From contig JAUWCL010000008.1 of assembly GCA_030609325.1 (NCBI GenBank), forward strand, positions 1-64,000: a DNA stretch of 64,000 nt, read 5' to 3'. Under the pieces are notes generated by a model, which worked only from the letters and a program-made list of their open reading frames with translations, was not told the DNA's origin and did not search any database. A program made the translations under genes and the position numbers. Of the stretch, positions 46,712 through 54,929 are shown in pieces. Position 1 is the stretch's first letter; each line of letters opens with the position of its first letter. This DNA is from Candidatus Krumholzibacteriota bacterium. Its GTDB lineage: Bacteria; Krumholzibacteriota; Krumholzibacteriia; Krumholzibacteriales; Krumholzibacteriaceae.

Positions 46712-47918
46712 GTACCATCCGGCAGTCGCCCGTTTACGGAAGGCGACACTGATATTCTTCGGCATCGTCGTCTTCACGTCGACCTTCTCGATCGCCGCGA
46801 ACCAGATCTCTCTCGGAATCACCGTGCTTTTCTGGACGGCGCTCTGCGTACTCGATCAATCCTGCAGGCCGGGAAGACTGTTGCTCGCCCTTCCCCTTGC
46901 GGTGTTCATACTCGTCTCGATCATCTCATCATTTCTCTCCGGCGATCCGGCCGCGGCCTTCGGAAACCTGAAAAACTATCTGCTGTTCGTCATCGTCTGG
47001 CTCGCCGCGTCGCTGGCGGCCGACGGATCGGTCCGCAGCAAGGTCTACGGCGTCCTGCTCGTCTCGGGAACGGGCTCGGCCGTCTACGGCGTGGTCATTT
47101 ATTTCCTCGGGATGGGTAGGGGCAGCCTGGAGAGGACGCCCGGTTCATTCTCGAACGAGATGACGTTCGGCGGGATCATGATGCTGCTCCTGTCCCTCTA
47201 CCTGGCGGTGTCGATCACCGGAGGGATACCACGCAGACTGAGGGTCTTTTCAATGTTCGCGGCGGCCGCGGCCTCCGCAGCCCTTCTGCTTACGCAGACC
47301 CGGTCGTCATGGTTAGCCATGTTCGTTTCAGGCATCGTGATACTCGTCGTTCTGCGAAGGCGCTGGATCCCCGTTTGCCTGGTCGTGGTAGCCGCGTGGG
47401 TGATGCTGGCGCCCGGAGCGTACCGCGACAGGATAGCGACCATCTGGGACTATCAGTTCAGGACGAACGTCCAGAGGGTCAACCTCGTCAAGGGCGGGAT
47501 CTCGATATTCAGGAAGCACCCGGTCATCGGCACGGGACCTGTAGACCTCGGTGATATCTACAGGGAGCACATGCCGCCGGAGGCTGTACACGTGCACGGT
47601 CACATGCATAATATCTTCCTTCATGTAGCTGTGACGCTCGGGACGGTCGGGCTTGCCGCCTTCGTCTGGCTGCTCGCCGCGATATTCAGGATCGTGGGAA
47701 GGAACCTGCGGCTCGATCTGCCACCGCCCGAGAGAGCCCTCACGGCCGGATCCATCGGCGCGATGACGGGCTTCATCGTCAACGGGATGTTCGACTGGAA
47801 CTTCGGCGACGCCGAAGTACTGACGATGATGCTGATCATCGTCGGATTGAACGCGGCCGTATACAGGGAGCGCGGCGCCGGCTTGTCCGCGGCACCACTT
47901 GACCTGCGGTCTCAATGA
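46698..47918 (+). CDS. O-antigen ligase (WaaL-like) family protein
   Basis: 406 aa; ~10-12 TM; TQTRSSWLAMFVSGIVIL, HVHGHMHNIFLHVAVTLGTVGL. Confidence 0.85.
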   Translation: MNAAEYHPAVARLRKATLIFFGIVVFTSTFSIAANQISLGITVLFWTALCVLDQSCRPGRLLLALPLAVFILVSIISSFLSGDPAAAFGNLKNYLLFVIVWLAASLAADGSVRSKVYGVLLVSGTGSAVYGVVIYFLGMGRGSLERTPGSFSNEMTFGGIMMLLLSLYLAVSITGGIPRRLRVFSMFAAAAASAALLLTQTRSSWLAMFVSGIVILVVLRRRWIPVCLVVVAAWVMLAPGAYRDRIATIWDYQFRTNVQRVNLVKGGISIFRKHPVIGTGPVDLGDIYREHMPPEAVHVHGHMHNIFLHVAVTLGTVGLAAFVWLLAAIFRIVGRNLRLDLPPPERALTAGSIGAMTGFIVNGMFDWNFGDAEVLTMMLIIVGLNAAVYRERGAGLSAAPLDLRSQ

Positions 47919-47928
47919 CGTGTATATT
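47899..47928 (+). promoter_or_regulatory. Putative internal promoter before the UbiA-family gene
   Basis: TTGACC - 18 nt - TATATT, ending 7 nt before ATG 47936. Confidence 0.4.
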
Positions 47929-47935
47929 AGCCGAC

Positions 47936-48823
47936 ATGCAAAAGATCTGGTACCTGATAGTCTCGATGCGGCCCAAGCAGTGGACCAAGAACCTGGTCCT
48001 CTTCGCCGGCATCGTTTTCTCGAAGAGATTCACCGATCCCGAGCTCGTCCGTCTGAGTTTCTACGGTTTCATCGTGTTCTGCGGTTTTTCCGGCGCGATC
48101 TACATACTCAATGACGTGTTTGACCGCGACAGGGACAGGGAGCATCCGAAAAAGATGGCACGCCCGATAGCGGCCAGCAGGGTCAGCCCGGGATTCGCGG
48201 CCGGTTTCACCGTTCTCCTGATAGCGGCGCTGTTTCCCTTGTCGTGGGTTCTCGGGAGCGAGTTCTTCGTTCTCGCGGCGATGTTCATCGGGGTCAACCT
48301 GGCCTACTCGCTGGTCTTCCGCAATGTCGTGATACTCGACGTCATCGCGATCTCGTTCAGCTTTATCATCAGGGCGGCTGCGGGAGTGGCGGTGCTCCAC
48401 CCGGTGATACCCGATCTCGAGTTTTCGCCATGGTTGTGGATATGCACGCTGTTCCTGTCTCTCTTCCTCGCAATCTGCAAGAGGAGGAACGAGATCACCA
48501 ATCTTGTCTCGGCGGTCGATCACCGCATATCGCTGAAGGATTATTCCGTGACTCTGCTCGACCAGCTGGTCAGCCTTTCCGCCACGGCCTCGATCATCTC
48601 GTACTCGATATACACGGTCTGGCCGTCGACGGTCCTGAAGTTCGGCACGAAGGACCTCGTGTACACGATACCGTTCGTCGTCTTCGGGATCATGAGGTAT
48701 CTCTACCTCGTATACAGCAGGAACGAGGGCGGTGATCCATCGGGTGTCCTGCTGACCGAGAAAGCAATAATCATCGACGTGTTTCTCTGGTTCGCGGCGG
48801 TAGTATATATTATCGTCCGGTGA
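47936..48823 (+). CDS. UbiA family; decaprenyl-phosphate phosphoribosyltransferase-like
   Basis: MRPKQWTKNLVLFAGIVFS, YILNDVFDRDRDREHPKKMARPIAASRVS, LFLAICKRRNEI, typical of DPPR synthase family. Confidence 0.85.
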   Translation: MQKIWYLIVSMRPKQWTKNLVLFAGIVFSKRFTDPELVRLSFYGFIVFCGFSGAIYILNDVFDRDRDREHPKKMARPIAASRVSPGFAAGFTVLLIAALFPLSWVLGSEFFVLAAMFIGVNLAYSLVFRNVVILDVIAISFSFIIRAAAGVAVLHPVIPDLEFSPWLWICTLFLSLFLAICKRRNEITNLVSAVDHRISLKDYSVTLLDQLVSLSATASIISYSIYTVWPSTVLKFGTKDLVYTIPFVVFGIMRYLYLVYSRNEGGDPSGVLLTEKAIIIDVFLWFAAVVYIIVR

Positions 48824-48871
48824 GTCGATTGTCCCGTGACGATCGATTCCGGCGGGAGAGGTGGTTTTCGA

Positions 48872-49954
48872 ATGTCAAAGGTAGCGGTTCTCAGGACGAC
48901 CCCGGAAACGGTCGTGGACGATTATCACCGCCTCATGGATATGGCGGGCGCCGGAGATGTCCTGAAGGCTGAGAGGGACCTGCTGATCAAGCTCAACCTC
49001 TCGTGGACGAAGTACTTCCCCGCCTGCTCGAGCCAGCCGTGGCAGCTCGAGGGCGTGGTGAAGGACCTTCTCGGCCGGGGATACACGGAGGAGTCGATCA
49101 TTCCCGTCGAGAACAGGACGGTCGTCACCAACCCGCGAAAGGGCGCAATAAACAATCTCTGGATGCCGGTCCTCGACAGGTACGGGCTGCCCTTCATCCC
49201 GCTTCCCGAGGTCGAATGGACAGTCTACGAGTTCCGCTCCGAGCTGCTCAAGCTCGGCGAGATATTCCCCGAGGGGATCGAGATCCCGAAGATGTACATC
49301 GGAAAGGACGTGTTGCATCTCCCCACGGTAAAGACCCACGGCCACTCGACGACGACGGGAGCGATCAAGAACTCCTTTGGCGGCCTGCTCAAGGAGGTCA
49401 GGCATTACGCCCACAAGTATATGCACGAGGTCCTCGTCGACCTGCTCCTCATGCAGCGCGAGCTCCATCCCAACATCTTCGCGGTGATGGACGGGACGGT
49501 CTGCGGCGACGGGGCGGGTCCGAGGACGATGGATCCGTACGAGGGCGACCTGATTCTCGCCAGCGCCGACTCGGTGGCCATCGACGCCGTGGCGGCGAAG
49601 ATCATGGGATTCGATCCGATGTCGATCGATTACCTCCGCTGGTCGACGGAGAGGGGCCTCGGCGAGGCGAGGATCGAAAACCTCGAGATCGTCGGCGAGG
49701 ATATCGAAAAGCTCGACTTCGAATTCCGGGTGAAGAAGAGCATCGTCATCTGGGGCGACCAGATGCTCAGGAAGGGGCCGCTCCGGTTCCTCGAGAAGGC
49801 CGCCCTGCATTCACCCCTCGTCGTATGGGCTCCGATGGCGAGCAACATATACCACGACCTTTTCTGGTACCCGACCGTGGGCCGCTCGAAGATCAGGAAG
49901 TTCAGAAAGACAAAGTGGGGCGATCTGTGGGAGAGCTACCGGGACTTCACCTGA
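48872..49954 (+). CDS. DUF362 domain protein
   Basis: NLSWTKYFPACSSQPWQLEGVVKDLLGRGY, LPTVKTHGHSTTTGAIKNSFGGLL; internal ATG after GGGAGAGG. Confidence 0.75.
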   Translation: MSKVAVLRTTPETVVDDYHRLMDMAGAGDVLKAERDLLIKLNLSWTKYFPACSSQPWQLEGVVKDLLGRGYTEESIIPVENRTVVTNPRKGAINNLWMPVLDRYGLPFIPLPEVEWTVYEFRSELLKLGEIFPEGIEIPKMYIGKDVLHLPTVKTHGHSTTTGAIKNSFGGLLKEVRHYAHKYMHEVLVDLLLMQRELHPNIFAVMDGTVCGDGAGPRTMDPYEGDLILASADSVAIDAVAAKIMGFDPMSIDYLRWSTERGLGEARIENLEIVGEDIEKLDFEFRVKKSIVIWGDQMLRKGPLRFLEKAALHSPLVVWAPMASNIYHDLFWYPTVGRSKIRKFRKTKWGDLWESYRDFT

Positions 49955-50012
49955 GCCCGTGGCTTCACCCGGGCCGGGGGCCTCTGCCCGGACCATTCAC
50001 GGAGGCCTGTCG

Positions 50013-50900
50013 ATGACTACCGAAAGCATCACGGTCAAATGCTCCGCCAAGATCAATCTCTATCTCGACGTGATCCGCAGGCGCGATGACGGATACCATG
50101 ATATAGAGACCGTGTTTCAGCCCGTGACCCTTTACGACATCATCCGTATAGAGCCGGCCGCCGGGGGTATCACGTTGACGGGCGATGATTCCGGCATCAG
50201 CTGGGACAGTTCAAATCTCTGCTGGAAAGCGGCCGACCTGATCCTTGGGGAGGACAGGGAAGGGAGGGGAGTATCGATCAGCGTTCGGAAGAACATACCC
50301 GCGGGGGCGGGGCTTGGCGGCGGCAGCTCGGACGCAGCAGGGGTCCTTGCCGGGGTGAACGAGCTGCTCGGCCTCGGAATCGACGGGCCTTGCCTGATGG
50401 AAAAGGCCATCGAGATCGGTTCCGACGTCCCTTTTTTTTTATTCGGGTCGCCCGCGATCGGAAGGGGACGCGGAGAGATTCTGGAGAAGATAGAGGGCCT
50501 GAGCCGAGGAACATTACTGATTGTAAAGCCGGATATAAACATTTCCACCAGGTGGGCTTATCAAAACCTCAATTTAATATTGACAAGGTCAGTGGGCGGT
50601 CATAAACTGAATTGTCTGCTGGAGGGATTGAGGGATTTTCCGGATATTGCTCTCAAGACCAGCAACAGCTTCCAGGAAGTCGTTGTCGGGGAGTATCCGG
50701 AAATCGGTCGTATTCTGGTTCTCTTGGAGCGCGAAGGGGCGGTACTGAGTTCGATGAGCGGAAGCGGATCTGCATGTTTCGCGCTTTACGAAGATGACAC
50801 AACGGCGTCAAGGGTGATGGACCTCATGCTCGGCGAGGGTCATTCCGGCTGGATCGTTTATCCCACCGGACGGACACTGGAACTCCTCAAAAGGGAGTAA
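50013..50900 (+). CDS. ispE: 4-diphosphocytidyl-2-C-methyl-D-erythritol kinase
   Basis: KCSAKINLYLDVIRRRDDGYHDIETVFQPVTLYD, KNIPAGAGLGGGSSDAAGVL, MSGSGSACFALYE. Confidence 0.95.
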   Translation: MTTESITVKCSAKINLYLDVIRRRDDGYHDIETVFQPVTLYDIIRIEPAAGGITLTGDDSGISWDSSNLCWKAADLILGEDREGRGVSISVRKNIPAGAGLGGGSSDAAGVLAGVNELLGLGIDGPCLMEKAIEIGSDVPFFLFGSPAIGRGRGEILEKIEGLSRGTLLIVKPDINISTRWAYQNLNLILTRSVGGHKLNCLLEGLRDFPDIALKTSNSFQEVVVGEYPEIGRILVLLEREGAVLSSMSGSGSACFALYEDDTTASRVMDLMLGEGHSGWIVYPTGRTLELLKRE

Positions 50901-50921
50901 GCAAGAATTCAGGGGGGGCAC

Positions 50922-51215
50922 ATGAAGATAACCGAGATCAGGATTTCACTTCGAGACGACAACAAACTGAAAGCTTTTGCGAGCATCACCCTCGATAACT
51001 GTTTCGTTATCAGGGGGCTGAAGATCATCGAGGGTGCCAAGGGTGTCTTCGTCGCCATGCCGAGCCGCAAGAGGCCTGACGGTACCTATCAGGATGTAGC
51101 CCATCCTATCAACAACGAGACAAGGGACTGGATGGAGGGATTGATAATCACGGCCTACAAGGAGGAGATCGAGAACGCCGAGACCGAGGCCGGGATCGCA
51201 GTAACCGAGCAGTAA
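50922..51215 (+). CDS. spoVG: Septation protein SpoVG family
   Basis: 97 aa; MKITEIRISLRDDNKLKAFASITLDNCFVIRGLKIIEGAKGVFVAMPSRKRPDGTYQDVAHPI. Confidence 0.96.
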   Translation: MKITEIRISLRDDNKLKAFASITLDNCFVIRGLKIIEGAKGVFVAMPSRKRPDGTYQDVAHPINNETRDWMEGLIITAYKEEIENAETEAGIAVTEQ

Positions 51216-51232
51216 AATTCGACAGAACTGCT

Positions 51233-51306
51233 TGGGGCGTCGTCAAGTGGCAAGACACAGGACTTTGGCTCCTGGATCGGAGGTTCGAATCCTCCCGCCC
51301 CAACCA
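51233..51306 (+). tRNA. tRNA-Gln(TTG)
   Basis: TGGGGCG acceptor, CAGGA-CTTTGGC-TCCTG anticodon arm, encoded CCA. Confidence 0.93.
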
Positions 51307-51362
51307 TTCAAGGGTGGATAGGTGGCCGGACAGGTCGCTTTTTTTTCGGAAGGACAGCGAAG

Positions 51363-52295
51363 ATGGATCTGGTGACACTGATAAGCGGGAACGCCAACGC
51401 GGAACTGTCCGGGAAGATCGTCTCGTATCTCGAAATCGAACTGTGCGATGTCGAGGTGGGCAGGTTTTCCGACGGTGAGATCCGCATAAACATCAACGAG
51501 AACATCAGGGGCAAGGACGTGTTCATCATCCAGCCCACTCTACCGCCCGCCGACAACCTGCTCGAGCTCCTGATCCTCATCGACGCCTGCTACCGCGCCT
51601 CGGCTAACCGCATCACGGCCGTGATCCCGTATTACGGCTACGCGAGACAGGACAGGAAGGACCAGCCGCGGGTCCCGATCACGGCGAAGCTCGTGGCCAA
51701 CCTGATCGAGACCGCCGGAGCGCACAGGGTCCTGGCGCTCGAGCTGCACGCCGCCCAGATACAGGGATTTTTCGATATTCAGGTCGATAATCTTTTTGCG
51801 GCGCCCGTAATGCTTGAATATATTAAGGGGAGGAATTTCAAGGATCTTACCGTTGTTTCGCCCGATGTCGGCGGGATAAAGATGGGCAGGGCCTTTGCCA
51901 AGAGGCTCAACGCGAACCTCGCGATCGTCGACAAGCGCAGGACCGGGGCTGACGAATCCGAGGTGATGAACGTGATCGGAGAGGTAGCCGGCAGCGATAT
52001 CATCATCCTCGACGATATCATCAGTACCGCCGGCACGATAACGCAGGCCGCCCAGGTCCTGAAGGACGCCGGGGCGGGCAGGATAATGGCGATGGCCACA
52101 CATCCCGTATTCTCCGGAAAGGCCCTCAAAAGGCTGGAGAAGTCCTGTATCGAGGAGACGGTAGTCACCAACTCGATCCCGTTCACAAATAACGGGGAGT
52201 GCAGCAAGATCAAGGTCCTCGACGTGGCGCCCCTGCTCGGGGAGGCCATCCGCAGGATTCATATGGAAGAATCGATCAGCATGCTGTTCGTATAG
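51363..52295 (+). CDS. prs: Ribose-phosphate pyrophosphokinase
   Basis: 310 aa; LISGNANAELSGKIVSYL, YYGYARQDRKDQPRVPITAKLVANLIE, DDIISTAGTITQAAQVLKDAGA. Confidence 0.97.
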   Translation: MDLVTLISGNANAELSGKIVSYLEIELCDVEVGRFSDGEIRININENIRGKDVFIIQPTLPPADNLLELLILIDACYRASANRITAVIPYYGYARQDRKDQPRVPITAKLVANLIETAGAHRVLALELHAAQIQGFFDIQVDNLFAAPVMLEYIKGRNFKDLTVVSPDVGGIKMGRAFAKRLNANLAIVDKRRTGADESEVMNVIGEVAGSDIIILDDIISTAGTITQAAQVLKDAGAGRIMAMATHPVFSGKALKRLEKSCIEETVVTNSIPFTNNGECSKIKVLDVAPLLGEAIRRIHMEESISMLFV

Positions 52296-52319
52296 CACGG
52301 AGGAAAAACGGAGGAAAAG

Positions 52320-52997
52320 ATGAAGTCTATCAGGCTGACGGCCCGCAAGCGGGGAGAAGCGAGCAGGAAGAACGTTCACAAGCTGCGCAAGCAGGGTGAG
52401 ATCCCGGGCGTTCTCTATGGACACAAGAAGGACCCCGTCCACCTGGCAGTGCCCGAGCACGAGTTCTGGACCATCCTTCACAACGCAACGAGCGAGCATC
52501 TGATCATAGATCTCGACGTCGAGGGAATGGAAATGGATGAATACACGACACTCGTCCGGGACGTCCAGCACCACCCCGTTTCAGGCGACCTTCTCCATGT
52601 CGATTTCCAGAGGATATCGATAGACGAGAATATCAAGGTCGGCGTTCCCGTGCTCCTCACCGGAACGTCCAGGGGAGTGAAGGAGTTCGGCGGTATTCTC
52701 GATCACGGCGTCCGGGAGGTCATGATCAGCACGACGGCCGCCAAGGTCCCCGAGTATCTCGAGATCGATGTTACGCCGCTGATGATCGGCGAGACGATCC
52801 ATATCTGGGACCTCGTGAAACTCTATCCTGACATCGTTTTCCTCGATCAAGGACATATCAACCTCGCCCACGTATCTCCGCCGAAGAAGTTGGAGGACGT
52901 CACGGAAGCCGTGGAAGGCGAGGAAGAAGCCGCCGAGGGCGCCGAGGGCGCCGAAGAGGACGAAGCTGCCGCCAAAGAGGGCGGAGAGGAAGCCTGA
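52320..52997 (+). CDS. rplY: 50S ribosomal protein L25/general stress protein Ctc
   Basis: 225 aa; LTARKRGEASRKNVHKLRKQGEIPGVLYG; acidic C-terminal tail. Confidence 0.95.
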   Translation: MKSIRLTARKRGEASRKNVHKLRKQGEIPGVLYGHKKDPVHLAVPEHEFWTILHNATSEHLIIDLDVEGMEMDEYTTLVRDVQHHPVSGDLLHVDFQRISIDENIKVGVPVLLTGTSRGVKEFGGILDHGVREVMISTTAAKVPEYLEIDVTPLMIGETIHIWDLVKLYPDIVFLDQGHINLAHVSPPKKLEDVTEAVEGEEEAAEGAEGAEEDEAAAKEGGEEA

Positions 52998-53003
52998 TAG
53001 CGG

Positions 53004-53600
53004 ATGCCGGAGATCATTCTCGTTCTCGGACTGGGCAATCCGGGACAGGAATACGCCGGCACGAGGCACAATCTCGGTTACGATACTCTCGATACTCTTG
53101 CGGGGCGTCACAGGCTCGGCTGGAAGGACCGCGGCGGGTTCGCGCTGGGGACCCGCTGGCGATTCGCCGGTCGGCACATCACGCTTCTCAAGCCCCTTAC
53201 ATTCATGAATCTCTCGGGGGATGCGCTGAAGATCACGGGTGCCTCCCCCGATTCCGTTCTGGTCGTCTGCGACGATATCCACCTGCCCGTCGGCCTGATT
53301 AGAATTCGGGCCGGTGGAGGCAGCGGCGGGCACCGCGGCCTCGAATCGGTGACCGGGGCCTTCGGGACCCCGGACTTCTCGCGGGTGAGGCTCGGAGCCG
53401 GCCCGGCGCCTACGGGAGCGCTCTGGAGCGATTTCGTGCTGGAGGAATTCGGCGGGGACGAGGCCGGGCCGGTGCGTGAGATGGTCGACGATGCCGCCGA
53501 CGCGGTGGAACTGATTTTGATACGGGGACTTGACGCTGCCCAGAGGCGATACAACCGTAAAGCGTCCAGGGGAGACGCGGGTGGAGCCGGGGACGGATGA
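53004..53600 (+). CDS. pth: Peptidyl-tRNA hydrolase
   Basis: 198 aa; LVLGLGNPGQEYAGTRHNLGYDTLD, LLKPLTFMNLSGDAL, VVCDDIHLPVGLIRIRAGGGSGGHRGLES. Confidence 0.96.
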   Translation: MPEIILVLGLGNPGQEYAGTRHNLGYDTLDTLAGRHRLGWKDRGGFALGTRWRFAGRHITLLKPLTFMNLSGDALKITGASPDSVLVVCDDIHLPVGLIRIRAGGGSGGHRGLESVTGAFGTPDFSRVRLGAGPAPTGALWSDFVLEEFGGDEAGPVREMVDDAADAVELILIRGLDAAQRRYNRKASRGDAGGAGDG

Positions 53601-53609
53601 ACAGGCCGG

Positions 53610-53646
53610 AAACCGCCATGGCAAACCGCCATGAAACCGCTATGGC
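53610..53646 (+). repeat. Three tandem AAACCGCCATGGC-type repeats upstream of rpsF promoter
   Basis: AAACCGCCATGGC / AAACCGCCATG / AAACCGCTATGGC. Confidence 0.75.
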
Positions 53647-53650
53647 GGGG

Positions 53651-53679
53651 TTGACTCCGCGGGGCGGATCTGCTATATT
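53651..53679 (+). promoter_or_regulatory. Promoter for rpsF-rpsR-rplI
   Basis: TTGACT - 17 nt - TATATT. Confidence 0.65.
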
Positions 53680-53725
53680 TCGGCTCCGCGCCGGCCTTCG
53701 CGGAGGCGCGGTACATAAATCCCTA

Positions 53726-53753
53726 CCTTTCCGTCCACCCCGGACAGGGAAGG
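53726..53753 (+). promoter_or_regulatory. Candidate S6:S18 autoregulatory leader hairpin
   Basis: CCTTTCCGTCCACCCCGGACAGGGAAGG: two stacked stems around a CCG/ACA internal loop in the rpsF 5' leader. Confidence 0.5.
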
Positions 53754-53783
53754 TCGAATGAGTCCGAAGGGAGGAGCAAGCCC

Positions 53784-54125
53784 ATGCGTGCCTATGAGTG
53801 CGTTTATATCCTCGACCCAACCCTTGAAGAACTTGCCGTAAAGGAAAAGGCGGAGAAGTTCAACGAGATCGTCACCTCCAAGGGAGGAACGGTCCGCAAG
53901 GTCGATCTCTGGGGTAAGCGGAAGCTCGCCTACCCGATCGACAAGCGCTTCGAGGGCAGTTATATCCTCATGTGTTTCGACGGCGACAACGATATCCTGA
54001 ACGAGCTCAACCGTATCTACCGGTTCGACGACATGGTGCTCAGGCATCTGATCGTCATCGACGAGAATCCCGTGACCGAACAGCCGGCCGAGGAACCCGC
54101 CGGCGAAACTGAGGAGACAGGATAA
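53784..54125 (+). CDS. rpsF: 30S ribosomal protein S6
   Basis: 113 aa; [16 protein letters not shown]...[27 protein letters not shown]...[10 protein letters not shown]. Confidence 0.96.
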   Translation: MRAYECVYILDPTLEELAVKEKAEKFNEIVTSKGGTVRKVDLWGKRKLAYPIDKRFEGSYILMCFDGDNDILNELNRIYRFDDMVLRHLIVIDENPVTEQPAEEPAGETEETG

Positions 54126-54385
54126 TGCCGAAGATGTCATCCAGGGGAAAGAAGAAGAAAAAGGAGAAGAGGACCACCAACAAGCCGTGCAGGTTCTGCG
54201 CGGACAAGTTGACGATCAACTACAAGAACGAGGTCCTTCTCAGAAGGTTTGTCACGGACAGGGGAAAGATCACCCCGCGCAGGATCACCGGGACGTGCGC
54301 CAGGCACCAGCGGGCGCTTGCACAAGCCATCAAGCGTGCGAGGGCTATTGCCCTTCTGCCGTTCGTGAAGATATACTACCGGTAG
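54125..54385 (+). CDS. rpsR: 30S ribosomal protein S18
   Basis: 86 aa; [60 protein letters not shown]. Confidence 0.97.
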   Translation: MPKMSSRGKKKKKEKRTTNKPCRFCADKLTINYKNEVLLRRFVTDRGKITPRRITGTCARHQRALAQAIKRARAIALLPFVKIYYR

Positions 54386-54397
54386 GGAGACAGGAAT

Positions 54398-54841
54398 ATG
54401 GAGATCATTCTTTCCACGTCCGTCGAAGGTCTCGGCGACCGCGGCGACATCGTCAAGGTGAAGGACGGTTACGCGAGGAACTACCTTCTGCCGCAAAAGA
54501 TGGCCCTTCCCGCCACCAAGGCGATGAAGAAGGTCATGAACGAAGAGAACAAGCTTCTTGACATCAGGGGCGACAAGGAAAAGCGGACTATCCTCGAGAT
54601 GGCCGAGAAGATGAAGGATATCTCGGTCACGATCGTGGTGCAGGCCGGGGAAGAGAACAAGCTCTACGGTTCGGTCGGCGAGCACGACATCGCCCGTGCC
54701 ATCACCGAGCAGGGGTTCAAGGTCGAGCACAACATGGTGAAGCTCGAGGAACACATCAAGCTTCTCGGTGTATATACGGTACCGGTCCAGCTTCACAGGG
54801 AAGTCGAGATCCAGGTCAAGGTCTGGGTCGTAAAGGAATAG
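54398..54841 (+). CDS. rplI: 50S ribosomal protein L9
   Basis: 147 aa; GDRGDIVKVKDGYARNYLLPQKMALPAT. Confidence 0.96.
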   Translation: MEIILSTSVEGLGDRGDIVKVKDGYARNYLLPQKMALPATKAMKKVMNEENKLLDIRGDKEKRTILEMAEKMKDISVTIVVQAGEENKLYGSVGEHDIARAITEQGFKVEHNMVKLEEHIKLLGVYTVPVQLHREVEIQVKVWVVKE

Positions 54842-54865
54842 TCCGCGGCCGCCAGGGCCGCGGAC
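54841..54865 (+). terminator. Hairpin after rplI (no U-tract)
   Basis: GTCCGCGGCC-GCCAG-GGCCGCGGAC perfect 10-bp stem. Confidence 0.5.
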
Positions 54866-54929
54866 CATAACCCTTGATCGCCGTACCGGCGATACACACG
54901 GTGCCGATCGGAGTGAAGGGAGGCCGGTC

